Shown here piece by piece: positions 32,304-46,100 of a DNA stretch of 64,000 nt; positions within the stretch are counted from its first letter, which is position 1, and every line of letters begins with the position of its first letter. The position numbers and the translations under genes were made by a program. Origin of the DNA: Gari tellinella (Eukaryota; Mollusca; Bivalvia; Cardiida; Psammobiidae). The stretch is taken from positions 48,523,623 to 48,587,622 of the forward strand of contig OV277861.1 in the NCBI GenBank assembly GCA_922989275.2, written 5' to 3'. The notes under the pieces are model-generated. The model worked only from the letters and a program-made list of their open reading frames with translations. It had not been told where the DNA came from and searched no databases.

Positions 32304-32659
32304 AATTCATATATCTTGGGTCTATTTAACGTACTTCAGTGTGTAGCGATGAAGAGTACATAATTCAGCCCGGGTGTATGTCTGAGCCCGTGATATATTT
32401 CTGTTGCGTCAGCTAACGCAACGGATAAAGCGATGGAAAATATCTAAAATACTAAGATCTGAAGACCTTTCTTGAGGGTGTTTTTATACTGATCATATTT
32501 TTCTAACGCCAGATGCACGATAATGCTACACATTTGGTTTTATTTGAGTATTTTCTTTTATTTTTGCAAATACACCATCTTGTTGTGAGTCGCTTTAAAG
32601 CAGACGATATTATAGTTTCTAAAGCAGACACATTAATTTCGTGTTGAAAGGGTTAACAA

Positions 32660-32874
32660 AGAAAAATACGTTATTCTTACCCAACAAACGCGTTTAGGCT
32701 AAAACTATTATTCCATTGTAAGCAGTTTGGGTAACCAAGTGTCTGATCAGGCTCCAAACAGTTTGCCACTCGGATAATAATAAATCGCGAGAAAAAAAGT
32801 TAGACTTTTCTGCATTTTAGTAAACTGCGTTTTCGTCGATTATACGGGAAAGAATAACATCTTCTCCAATTTAA
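32660..32874. mobile_element. Family B MITE, degraded
   Basis: AAAAATACGTTATTCTTACCC, AACAAACGCGTTTAGGC, a shortened hairpin core and GGGAAAGAATAACATCTTCTCC. Confidence 0.6.
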
Positions 32875-33354
32875 TCCGGAAACCTTTCCAAATCGAACAT
32901 TTTTCTCAGTAAGAAAGGACTCGAGTATCAGAGGTTTGATTGTAATTGGTGGTCTGCTCAATGAAATGATACACAAGTGTAACGTCCATGCTAAATCACC
33001 TGCCTGTTCTACAGATGTGGAACTGTCTGCTAAACCCATTACTCTATACATACTTCTTAAGCCTTCAATTTATAACTCCGCTGAAGGTAATAGTTTCAAT
33101 TTACACAGTCTTGAAAATGCATCTTCAGAAATATTTTCTATATCCTAGAAGATTGTTTCACATTTCACCCAGTAGCTTGTTTCTAGTTTTGAAGACAGAT
33201 GCGCACTTAAAGCAAATTGACAGTAAAGCAGAATGCGCCTTCTGTACTTCTAACCTGCTTTAAGTCGTTACATGTCTACATTACTAGAATAAGGCTTTGG
33301 AGTAATTTGTTAATGCACTTGCTATAAATATGCAATCCCCTGAAACATCACGTG

Positions 33355-34151
33355 TTATAGATGTGTAACTTGTATCGGCGTCGATGTCACTTGCTGATTA
33401 ACGAAACTTTCATAATTCTCCTGTGGGAACGAATCCAAACTGTCATTATTTGGGGACACTGGTAGCGTTAGATCATGCGAATTATTGATTGATGAAACCG
33501 ATATGTCTTGTATTATCCCAGATCTGAAAGATATCTGGCTTGCATTACGGACCATTTTCTCCGAACCTTGGCCAACAGGGTCACCGATCTGGTCCACAGT
33601 CATCTTAGTAAATACCGTATTTTTATTAGAAACTATATTTTGATCTGACTGACCAGCCTTAATCTGACCATTTTGTTGCCCATTTGGAATAGTAGTTAGT
33701 ATGTCCATCTGTGATGTGCTTGCACATTTCTGGATACCATTTCTAGTCAAGGTCGATTTGGATCTGTCTGCTTGGCTTAATGTTGGGGTGGTAGTCGGCA
33801 ATGAGATGGTACTCTCTCGTCTAGGTGAAAACATCGCATTCCTAGTGACAGCGGGCTTAGATTGTTCCCATTCCTTCTTCACGGCTATCATCCTCGGAGA
33901 ATACAGCAGAGCAAGATTAACACTCTCGTCCATGATAATTGACTCATAGTGCACGAGACTTTCTCGATTTTGACTCCCTGAATAAAGGCTAACATCCACG
34001 TTTTTGATCGACTGATCGCTAGTAGTTATGTCATCTTCCCTATTTCCAGCACTTTTTGTGATGGACGTTTGTGGTGGCGCAGCCTTGTAACCCCATGGAA
34101 CCTCAAACTTTCCGGCTGTTTGGTGGGGCATCTTGTCTATGTCGACCACAG
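33355..34151 (-). CDS. Copy 2 exon 9: cytoplasmic tail and stop
   Basis: 797 nt; acceptor CTTTTCAG. About 265 residues rich in Ser, Thr, Gln and Asn with several tyrosines in short acidic contexts (HYESI, NYESF). There is no enzymatic domain or ITIM consensus that I can see. Stop at 33357-33355. Confidence 0.75.
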
Positions 34152-37100
34152 CTGAAAAGTTACAATCGAGAACGTCACAGCAAACTATCAATATCACTGT
34201 CTAACTTTTAAACAATATGCGACCAGCTAAACCACCGGATCGGAAATACGGCGACTGATTAGATTATCTATTTGTAGCGGTACGGTTGTATAATTATAAA
34301 GTACCGTTTACATGTACTGCATCTTACACATTGTGGAGAGACAGTTCAGCCGCCGCATTTTAAACGCCGCATTAAATATAGAATTAAAATATTCCAAAAA
34401 CTGCAGTTACAATAATTAATTTGAAAGTATCTCACAGTTTAAACAGTAAATATCCACATACATAACCGATTTTCGCTACATGCATTCACGATTTAGTTCG
34501 AGGTGAAAATATTAAAGCAAAGCAGAAAACTATACAGATCCTTTCAGCCTGCTAATAGAACCCACTACGTTTTAGATTAAAAACAGACTGAAGGGAAGTA
34601 TTAACTCTTTCAAAACCATGGACTTTTTTAAGTATACCCAATACTTTGAAGCACTGCACTGATTGCTAATTTAGGTCAGTATTCATTAAGCTACCCTTAA
34701 TTCCAAGTAGACTAGTTCATAATTTTGGTAATTAAGATAATAGTATCCACAAGGGAAGTAATAAGAAAAAAGAGGTACTTAGTATTGAAAGAGTTAAAGC
34801 TATTTGAACCGGTCAATGACCGTTATAAAATAAAGGGCAAATGAAGGTGTTTACGCGTAATTGGCCTCTCTTTCTTCTTCCTCTTAAGGCAGGTTTTGAA
34901 TGCAATGAAAGCAACAATCAGTATAAGAAGCAACAGCGCTGCGAATGAGCCTATTCCAATAGCAATATATGTCAGTGTTTTATCAGGCTCCTCAGTTGTA
35001 GTGGGCGTGGTTGTGGTTGTGGGCGTGGTTGTGGTTGTGGGCGTGGTTGTGGTTGTGGGCGTCGTAGTGGTTGTGGGCGTGGTTGTTGTTGTTGTAGTGG
35101 GCGTGGTTGTTGTTGTTGTAGGTGTAGTAGTGGTTGTCGTCGTTGGTGTAGTGGTCGTAGTTGTGGGCGTTGTCGTTGTGGTTGTTGTTGTAGTCGGGGT
35201 AGTAGTCGTTGTTGTTGTAGTTGTTGTCGTCGTCGTTGTTGTTGTAGTGGTAGTTGGATCTGATGAAATAGAAAGCAAATGACATATGTTACAATGTTTC
35301 ATGTACCTTACGAACAGTTTAAAATATTGATACAGTTTTATCCTTTCATACCATTCAATAATTACTGTTTACTACTATCGTACAACTAAATGTTTCTAGT
35401 ATGGCGCATAATCTGAATTTTTGAATGAACAAACTCTTCGCTTGGGCTGATACATCCAATGATAGTACTTTTATACTTTTCGGTTGTAACTTTGCAAGGG
35501 TTACAATGTATTTTAGCACACTGTTTAGATCCTGGTCAGATGCTGCGTAACGCAGCGTCTGACCCTTTCAAATCCTCTTCAGTCAAAAAGCTTAAAACTA
35601 AATATGAGAAATAAAAACATAAAACATTTTGTTTAAAGTAGATGCCGTCATGGCAGTCAGTAAAAAGGGAGATTCAAAAATTTAAACAGAATATGGTTTA
35701 ATAAAACAAACTCCATCAGAAAAGTTAAATATATTGTTATATGATTGTTTAAAAAAAAGAGTCCCTAATATTTTTAGGCCATGTAATAGGAAACACAGGT
35801 AACGTTTTATTTGGCCTTACGATAGGACTCAATAAAAACACAATTTTCGTATGGATCTGGGGCCCGTTTCATAAAACATCTTACGACAAATGTTGTCGTA
35901 AGTCAGATTATAAAAGTATCTATTATTATTTATTCCTCCATCTAATCCTGTATTGTGACATCTTTTTTGAATCGTCTTGAAAAGACGATTCCAAAAAGAT
36001 GTCACAAGACAGGATTAGATAGAGAAATCACAAATTAAATGTATTTTAAAGTTTTGACTTACGACAACATTTGTCGTAAGATGTTTTATGAAACGGGACC
36101 CAGGGGTACGTCTTATGAAACGTCGTACGACAAATATTGTCGAAAGTCAGATTCTTAAACTCTCAATATTTACTTATTTCTCCTTCTAATCCTGCCTTGT
36201 GACGTCTCTTTGGAATTTTCTTGTAAAGACAATTCCAAAGAGCCGTAACGTGACAGGATTAGATAGAGAAATATAAAATGAGATGTATTTTAAAGATGTT
36301 ACTTACTACCATTGTTGTCGTACAACGTTTCGTAAGACGGGTCCTTTTAGCTTAAACCAATATAAAGAAAGTTTAAGTTTTAGGCAATGTCGGTGTATAA
36401 AAGGTGATTACAAGAAAAGACCGGTATTTTGTGCGAAGTGTAACAATTGTATGAACGAAACAAGTATGTGAAACAAGCTACATGTATACTGTCTTTATAC
36501 AAAAACAAAATCGTATTATCGAACTGAAAATTTTCAATTGGTGATATTTTTAAATTCGATACACAGAGCTTGAAGTACTAGCCTTACAACGAAAAATTGC
36601 TTTCTCTATCTGACTTTCATCGAACAATAAGAAACTTAACTCAATACTTACCACAGGTTGCTGAAATAGAAGGGAAACAATTGAAATGCGTCATATTATA
36701 GGTATTTATACAGACTATTGTAAATGACTCAACTTTAAATAGATTTCATAGAAATGTGTTGTAGTCATAACTCTTGTCCTGCTGGTAGCATCTACTTACG
36801 ATTTTAGTAAACAGTGTAGATCCGACAGTTCGTAATAAAGCTGCATGATCAATGCCTACACTTTTTCTTAAAGGATCTGGCTGATATGGGTTGCACTCTA
36901 TTCCTTGTAAACGTCTTTTATTATTATTGTATGTCGAGTTTTCCAGATACATGTATATGTCAAGCGAGAGAATGGTAAAATAGCTATCAATTAAGTCTGT
37001 CTTAAAGATGTCCAAAAGTAAAAATGTAATATCAGACGTGTTAGGGCAAGATGAAAAAGAGGAACAACTACTATTGCAGGGCTCCAGATAAGAGGTAGTT

Positions 37101-40100
37101 TTTTTTCAACAAATCCCACATTTTCTCACTATTTTAGCACCAAATCCTATGGTGCTACTACTCATTAAAATCGTCTCGAAGAGACGATTCTAATGAGTAG
37201 TGACACCATAGGGTTTTATTCAGAAATAAAGCTTTTAGTTTTTGAAAAACTACCCTTATCTGGTGCTCTGCTATTGTATAATTTCTAAAGCAGTCCTTTT
37301 CATCAGAAATATGCAGAATCGCACCAAACCATTCGCCTGCCAAAACCCATGCAACGTCTGTTCAGGGTCCCAAATGTTTGACATTTTTGTTAAGATTATG
37401 CTAGAATGGCCTTAAAATTAGAACTTTAAAACAACAACAGACGACAGCTGTGTAACAGCTTGTAGCAGACGACTTGTTCATAATACATTGCTCCCTCACT
37501 ACAACGCCCAAGTTAAAAAACGATTCCCTCCGATTAACAATGTTTACCGCTGTTTCCCAAACAAGACAACCATGTCTAACGTTTGCGCTGCTGCAATATC
37601 AATGCTTAACCCTTTCCCTTATAGAAGCGACTTTTGGCACATGCATTTTATTCATCCGCTGAAGAAAATAGTTCCAATATAAACCGTAATGAATATGTGT
37701 CATATTTAATACCTTCCTTATTATAGCTGGTAAAAGCTTAAAGCAGGCTGAAAGTAAAGCAGAATGCGCCATATGGCGCATTCTGCTTTACTTTCAACCT
37801 GCTTTAAGTAGTCACCTATTTTCAAAACTATAAACAGGCTATGGGGTAATTGGTTAAAATGCTTGACTACTGATTTTTCTAGAAGTTTTGTATTGGATTG
37901 ACAAACAGTTTGAACTCAGTTTGTCACGCAACGTCTGGTCTGGGTTCAAGCTGTTTGCGAAAGTAAGCCAATTTATATTCAGCATTCTAAAGGTACTAGT
38001 ATTAACTTTCCCATCTTATAACAACTCTCTCTGAACAACACATACAATATAGATCTCCCATTTGGTGTTGTTGTAGAGAGGGATCATTCATAACAAAATT
38101 TCAGTTACAGTTAAACCTCTTTATTACGACCGTTAAACTATGTTAATTACTAAGTGCTTACGATAGGTGACTGCTAAAAGCATGGTGACAGTAAAACAGA
38201 AAGATCCTAAAGGAGCTTTCTGTTTATCTGCCACCTTGCTTTAAGCTGTCACCTTTTTTTAAACAATCAATTAGTATTCGTTTTAGTGAACGTAATAGAG
38301 AGGTTCTACACTATACTCTAGTTTCTGCAGCTTCAGGAATTTTCTTACATGTTGCATATGGAGTCAACACCAGATTCAACCCTTTGGTTCCGTCAGTGTG
38401 TACGGGTTGGGCAGTAGGGGTCTGATCCTTGGTACAACTCCTGGCCGATTGTGACACGGTAAGAACTCCACTGCTGTCACTAGATGCTAGCTTTGAAGGA
38501 GACATTATACACGATAAGGAAAAACCAGCATGGCAATGTATCCATATCGATCAAATATAATATCATGACCGAACTTGTGAGAATGGGACCGCCAATCTGA
38601 CACTAAAGAAGAATTTATCCATAGATAACAGAAAAACAGGATGCTTCATTTATCTGGTACAGTAGGTATGGTCTTAGTATTTCCCAATAAACACATTTAA
38701 GCTAAATTCCTTCAAACTAGTGCAAACAATTTTGAGTTGGATTAAACGCCGGTGTAATTGCGTATAAGTACTCCCACAGAATAGTTACCCCAGATACATA
38801 CTATAAGAATATGCACTCCCCGGGCCATATTCTACTTATGACGTGAACTCCCCCATGTCGTAGAAGTCATGTCCTGCTATAGAAAATATACTCAAATGGA
38901 GCGTGTTTTTTTTTCTAATAAAGCATCTGTTTCCTGTAAAATGTAATTAATCGTCTTCTTTAAGTTACTTTAAAATTGGTTTCAACAGTATGATTTTTTC
39001 AAAATATAAATCCAGTTAGAAACTGGTCATACATTCAGTTTCACATATAAACATTAAGATTAGAAAACAAGATTTAGTACGGAACGTATAATCATTATTC
39101 TCACTTTTCTCCTCTATCAAAAAACTTGTCTTGCGATTACGACAGGAATATTTTAATTCCAAAAATGTAATTTTGATCATGAATGTAGGTTCGTTTGTTT
39201 TGTTACACACCGTATGTATTGGTTTAGTGTATTCTGTATTTGTGTCAAGGCCAGAAATCTGTATTACAATCAAAGCTGGCTTGTCTTGTTTTTGCACTGT
39301 TATGTCGGCTTTTCTTTTGACCATGTCGGTGTTTCTGTGGGTTTTTCTATTTAATTTGCTGATGGACGGACGGACGACAGACATAGCACAATCAAAATAG
39401 CTCACATTGGCACTATGTACCAGATTAGCTAAAACAACTTCCATTTTCTTCATTTATTGCATTGTGTCTACGTTACAATTCAACTAAACTGGAAATAATG
39501 ACGTACTTATTTACTTACAAAGCAGGTGAACCTATAGGTTGTCGGTGGGCTGACATTTGGATCAGTGTTCCAAACTGTTACCAGTGTGTTAGTACCCGAG
39601 GTTAGACTCACCAGACATCTAACACTCCCACTGCCTAAATGTACAAAAACATGTGTTACATAATTGTACAACAAGTCCTACTAGATTTGAATAAAACTTA
39701 ATCGTCAACATTTTTATAAATCTGTTAATTGTTACATTTTATTGCACTACATTTGACTTAATCAATTACGTCATATGTACGTTTTTTACGCTTTCAATTT
39801 ATTCCTCCAATGAAGAAAATATATCCAAGTTATACTGCCATGAATATGCACCATAACAAATACAGTAAAACATCTCTATTACGACCACCACAGTTTGTTA
39901 ATTATTAGGGTGTTTACGATAGGTGACCGCTTAAAGCAAGGTGACAGTGAAACAGAAAGCTCCTATAGGAGCTTTCTGTTTCACTGTCACCTTGCTTTAA
40001 GCTGCCACCTCTCTATTATATAATCAATTAGCCTTCGTTTTAGTGGTCGTAATAGCGAGGTTTTACTGTAGTTTCTATTTCCTAGTCTTGAGGCACACTG

Positions 40101-43100
40101 TACTTCACTTTCAACCTGCTTTCATCTAAAGCATTCATTTGGCACAAATACGGAATACAGTGTTCCTTCCTAATAACGGCTCTCCCAACAAAGACTCCCT
40201 CCTAACAACGATCCTTGCTGTTTCCCCTATAATGGACAACTAAATCCAACCTATTCACGACTGCAATCTCGTCTGCTTAAAATTGTCGTCTGCTGTTTTT
40301 CTCAGTTACATAATTGACATTTTGACAGAAAAAACTTAATGACGAATGACAAACAGCTTGAATCCCTCCCTATAACGACTCCCTCCGAACAACGCACCTA
40401 TCTTTTATCTCCCGTTAGATGTCGTTGTATATACGGAGCGCTGTACAAGATAAAAGTTTAAACTTTATTTCTTTTAGATCGATTATATAACAAGCTACAT
40501 TAACCTATACAAATCACTCTCGATAGCTCGAATGGTGGCGTATTTGGTCATTTTGTGGGAGGAAACCGGAGTTCCCGCATAAAACCCACGTGTTCGGACG
40601 GGTGACCAATGTACCTTCTCACTACTGCACCGACCCAGGATCGAACTCGAGACCGCATTGGTGAGAAGCGGGTGCGCTACCACTGCGCTACCCGAACACC
40701 CTGAATACAAGAGATTGGGAAATGGTTATAGTTCAATTTAACGTGATATATAGTAACGGTTTCTCTATTGTACATACTGGAATATGCAATGGTTGTGGTA
40801 CACTGGGTGTAGTTGAAAGCCATCTTCTGTCTGTCAGAACACACGTCCCAGTGCTCTGTTTGTGTGTTACAAGTAGTGGTGCCACCGTCATTAACAGAGT
40901 ACCAAAACTCGTCCTGGAACACAGTGGGGCAATCCTGGGTGGCCGCTACTTCACTGCCTGTAAATAGAAACTCTTTGACAAAGATCTGTAACAGCACAGG
41001 AAGTTTCAAGAGAATACGAGCGTATCCGTTGGCGCCTCTTAACCCCATTCACTGCCGTGACGTCATCAATTTTAAACAATTGTCGTCTGCTTTTATTTCT
41101 TAAATTTGTTTTTGCTATTTTGACTGAAGAAATATTGAAATGAGTGTCAAACAGTTTGGATCCTGATCAAACGCCGCGTAACGCGTAACGTCAGGATCCA
41201 AACGGTTAGCAAAACACGGTTGTGCTCGGGGTAAGGCAGTGAAGAGGTTAAAAAAGGCTACGCCTACACGCACTTAGAGAGCAAAATATTCTTTCCCACT
41301 GAACAATAGTTTCCATTGCATACCTTTTGGAGCCTGATCAGACACCGGATAGTCTGGCGAATGACCATATTCAAAACTGTTTGCACATTCAGACAGAAAT
41401 AAGTCGATATAATTTTGCATTTACGTTTAGTTTTGTTTAATTGTAAAGAAACAGCTCCACTACAGAACACAGAGTGTTTCTTTGAGATTTACAGGACGTT
41501 TCATCTGGATCCAATGGTGACCTTCTGCCGCTTTAGTTCATTAACAGAGTAATGATAGAAATTGGATCCGATCATATTGTAAACAAATGCGCCAAATACC
41601 TTATGAAAGAAGAATGGATATCCGTTGCCTTGAATGTTAAAATAGTAACTTCCCTTAGTTTTAAATTTGCCACTTACTTGTTAGGATTTACTGGCAAGAT
41701 ACAACCAAAAAACGGTAAAATGTAGCATACTTCAATATCATATCCGTGAAAAATAGATCTTAAATACGTTTGCCCGAAAAATGAACTCGCTAAAAATTCA
41801 TTTACGGTAGAATCGGTAAATTTGCGTCTCGCGCAAAAATCCACTTATGAATACGGTATATTATATATATTTGCCCCACATTATCTATGAAGTTTTGCAG
41901 TGAGCAACAAGTCATATTTATTCCCCGCAATCACTGATTACCAAAATCAGAGGGTCCCAGATGGATCAATTTGATAAAAAAAATCTACACTGTTTGTCAT
42001 AAGTTTAAATCTTTTGTCTCAGGAAAGTATACTGAAACTTTGTATATGAAAATTCCGATTTATAAGATTGTATTGTATTAACACACACTTTTAATAAGAT
42101 AACATAGACCAAGAAATGTTGATATCTTAAAGAGGTATCCGTTGCTAAACCTCAGTCTTATAATAATATAACGGAGTAAAATTGAATTTGGTCAAGTATT
42201 TTAGGTTGTACAGAGATTATATAGTTTAGGAACAAAATATCAACCCTTGACCTCTGAAACGATTGTTTTACCACCCACACATCCGCCAGACTGTTATAAG
42301 ATGTTGCTCATTGAATAGCTACATTTCTTGGGTTTAAATGTAGTGAAACACTAGATGATTTAGGGACCAAACTGAGGATGTTGGTAATATGGTGCAGTGC
42401 GTATAACTTATTTATCTTGCCTTCTATTAATAGACAGAAAGTTAGGTAGAAATTTCAATCTGTTTAATTAACGCATCATCTCGCCAGAATGTTGTAAATG
42501 TTTCCTCTAGACCCTTGTCAGGACATAGAAGAATCATGAAATAACATTTCTTTATGAAATATGAAGGCATCACATGTCACTTATATGGGAAAAAGGTTAC
42601 ACAAATGCCTTACCGTCTTGGACTAGAACATGATATTCGTTGTCTGTTGTATTTCCGGTGATGCAAAGTTCCGCCTCGGCCGTATCACGTGTAATGGATA
42701 CGGAAAGCTCTCGCACGGACATTCTTTCGTTGTCAGCCCTAACTTCTTCGACTAAAGTAGGGAAAGAAAGATATGAACGACAATGAATTTTGATAATTGT
42801 AACGCACCCTGTTTCGCAATATATTAATCCAATGCACTGTATGGGATGGTCGTGAGTCGACAGGCACATTTAAAATGGGATATGCTAGTAAGAATTACAA
42901 AGAAATGTAATAAAAGACAGCTCTTTGGAAATATTGGCTAACCCGGTAACTGATTAGACTCCAAACTGCTTGCCACTGAGAATAAGATAAGTCGTCAGAC
43001 TTGCAAAAACATCAAGACAAAACAAACAAAATCAATACACCCCCCCCCCCCAAAAAAAAAACCCATAAAAAAAAACCACGAAAAAAACAAACAAGCGCGG

Positions 43101-46100
43101 CTCCATAATTTTAAAACATGTTTTATTTCACCTATGCGTCATTTACTCATCATCTTATTACATTATAAATAGACTGTAGATATGTAGCTGGTTCTATTAA
43201 GAAAATTGCTATACTTGCTAAAAGTAATACCTTGGTCAACATGATTCTCCAATGTATACAATTTATTTTGAATGGAGCCTATAAACCTAGGTCGATGGAT
43301 TTAAAGCGCGTTTTGAAATGGACCTTAGATATTTTTCAGGGTTTTGGTTGGTTAGTTTAGGGCAGAATACTCAAATCTGACTAATCAATAGCTTAAGGCC
43401 GATCTCAGACTGTTCTCAAGCGGTTTTAAACCAAGAATCGAGTGATCTTAAACCTTTTTACTCTAAATGACGCTATAAAGCGCGTTTGCAAACAGTTTGG
43501 GTCCTGATTAGACTTCGCGTAACGCGACGTCTGATCATGACCCAAATTGTTTGATACTCGTTTCGATATTTCGTCAGCCATATTGCCTTATATCTATCTT
43601 TGAAACGATATTGCAGACAACAATATTGAAGCAGGCGACACTATGGCGGTGAAGGGGTTTTACTTTCGACAACATAACCAATTTATACCCAGTGGATTCT
43701 TCCATGTTTATACATTGGATTAGTCCATTTTTTTATCAAAGGTATACCTGGTCAAAATTTCCATTTTCATTGTTTTATACTGAAATTCCTATTAGCAAAC
43801 AGTATAGACTGATCAGACGTCGCATAATGCGGCGTCTGATCAGAGTCTATACTGTTTGCCTATGTCCCATATATAGGATCGTGGGCACAAAAGGGTTCAG
43901 AGGGTTAAGAGTGTATACTTACTGCCCTGGACGTAGTAGTAGTATGAGCTAGTTGTTACTTCTGTCATCTTGAGGCATAAATAGGGCTGGTATACGACGG
44001 AAAAAATCTCAAACGTTGTCTGTGCCCTTAAACAAGAGTACAGAAAACCCCCTCTATTATAACCACTTAAAAGAAGACTTAGTGATCGTATGGTTTTCAG
44101 TTTCACCTTCAACTTGTTTAATTAAAGACATCTCCTGACGACCTTTCGATCATAACACCTTGCCAGACATTTCCTTGCAAAAAGCATGGATCTTATGGAC
44201 ATTTGGGTTGCAAAGAACCATTGAAGCTTCTCGTGTGAGACCCAACCTTTATATTTGATAGTTTGCTTAGAATTAACCATTGAAAATCACTCTAGAGCAT
44301 GAGTATAATCTTGGCCTCGCCAGGTTAACTGAGATTGGTATAACTTGTGATGCATGCTTTGACAGTTAAATTCACACCTATCGAGACATTGGGGGTGTAG
44401 TCCATCAATGGACTGTGGAAAAGTCTTTAAGCAGCTACCGCCTTATGTACACATATAACATGACTAAGTGGTCGTTATAGAGGGATATACTGTATAACCT
44501 AATCTTTCACGGCTTGATGTGTTGGAATCTGCATATTGTATCCACGTAAGCATGCTTATGGCATGCCTTCTACAGAAATAATACAAACATTTAGTGAAAT
44601 TTACACCTTTAGTGAAAATCAGGCATCGAATTAGGTTCGACTCTGTACATGTAGGGTCGGTTTATTGTGTACTTTAAAGTGCAGTCATATAGTTTCAAAT
44701 TCCGCGGGTGAACAAACGTTGCATTTTTTTTTTTTTATAATAATTGCTCTCTAAACGACAAGTATTGCGAACATTTATTACGGGTTTTAGATGTAGGATA
44801 TATGCGTATCATATGTCTCAGTATTTGTTATAGGTTCAGATTGATTCGTAGATGCGGGGTACTTTAACCCCTTCACTGCCGTGACGTCATCAAGTTTAAA
44901 AAATTCTGCTTTTATTTCTCTGCTTTTATTTTTTAATTTTAATTTTTGCTATTTTGACTTAAGAAGTATTGAAATGAATGTCAAACAGTTTGGATTCCTG
45001 AATAGACGCCGCGTAACGCGGCATCTGATCAGGATCCAAACTGTTTGGAAAACAGTGTTGTGCTCGGGGTAAGGTAGTAAAGGGGTTAATTGCAATGTAA
45101 GAACATCTGTATTCATAAAATGTATAAATCTAAATTAACAAAGTTACATCTAAAAACTCTAGTGACGCTTATATGCGCCGTTCACTTGTCCTATAGGAAC
45201 GGTGTAGACCCAAACTATAGGGCTCCTACAGGCACCCTCTGAGTCTGCACTGTTTGCCATTTTGCAATATAGTTTAAAAACAACCATTAATCGTCAAAAA
45301 TGGAATTGACTGGATAGGAAATGAAGTTGTTAATTTGAAATGCAAGTTTCATTGTTCTTGTGGTAACCCTTTCATTCTCAAGGACGCTTAATAGCGGGTT
45401 TAACAATCGAATTACTTTCTAACTTTGAAACGACATTGCAGACAACAAAACTGAAGCAGACGACAATGAAACGATTAAATGGTAAAACTCTCACGAATAT
45501 TTTGGCAGTGAAAAGGGTAAGGATTGTGCACATGTAGGGATTCGGAAATGAGCTTCTGTAGAGAAAAGGGTTTAGACAAAGCATTGTGTTTGTTTGTTCA
45601 AACTCAGGTATATTGTCTCTACTGTATTTATTATGGTTTTGCTATAAGCATTTTATATAATGTTTTATGGAATAAAACCATCGTATCGTCACTGGTATAC
45701 ATTGTACAGCGGAAGTTGTTCCAAAGTGATACGGAATCCATGGTGTATTAATGTAAATAATGTCAGGCCAGGTAAGAACTACGTCTATTACACAATTATT
45801 GCAACACATAAGTATCAAACATTTAACCGTACCGAATCAGAACTTATTTCTGCCTATCGCAAACAAGCCTCTTCTGATACAAACGTCGATTTGTCCGTGA
45901 ATTATAAGAGTTTAGTCTGCCCGATCACCAACAACGTGCGCCGAATTTGCACAAATTGGATGAATATGTGCATTGTATACAGTTAAAATATAATTGTTTT
46001 TCACTGGATCGATGGCAAATAACTACATTCATTTGTGATAACTCACAGTATTGGCTAAAATGGTCTACCGTTTGCAAATTTGACCGATTTATTGCAGCAT

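Larger units (their letters stand above)
30654..32659. other. Gene-free stretch
   Basis: Holds isolated hairpin cores (31034-31100, about 31890-31955) and a tRNA-like piece. I see no coding region; short open frames lack codon structure or similarity. Confidence 0.5.

Noticed and set aside
34896..35282. Plus-strand Val-rich open frame
   Set aside because: It is the antisense of the Thr-rich stalk exon; the minus frame has splice sites, a membrane helix and a paralogous context.
39016..39453. Open frames of 145 (minus) and 89 (plus) codons in a copy 2 intron
   Set aside because: No recognisable domain, no splice support and no paralogous counterpart; the ATGGACGGACGGACGAC motif looks like a common intronic repeat.
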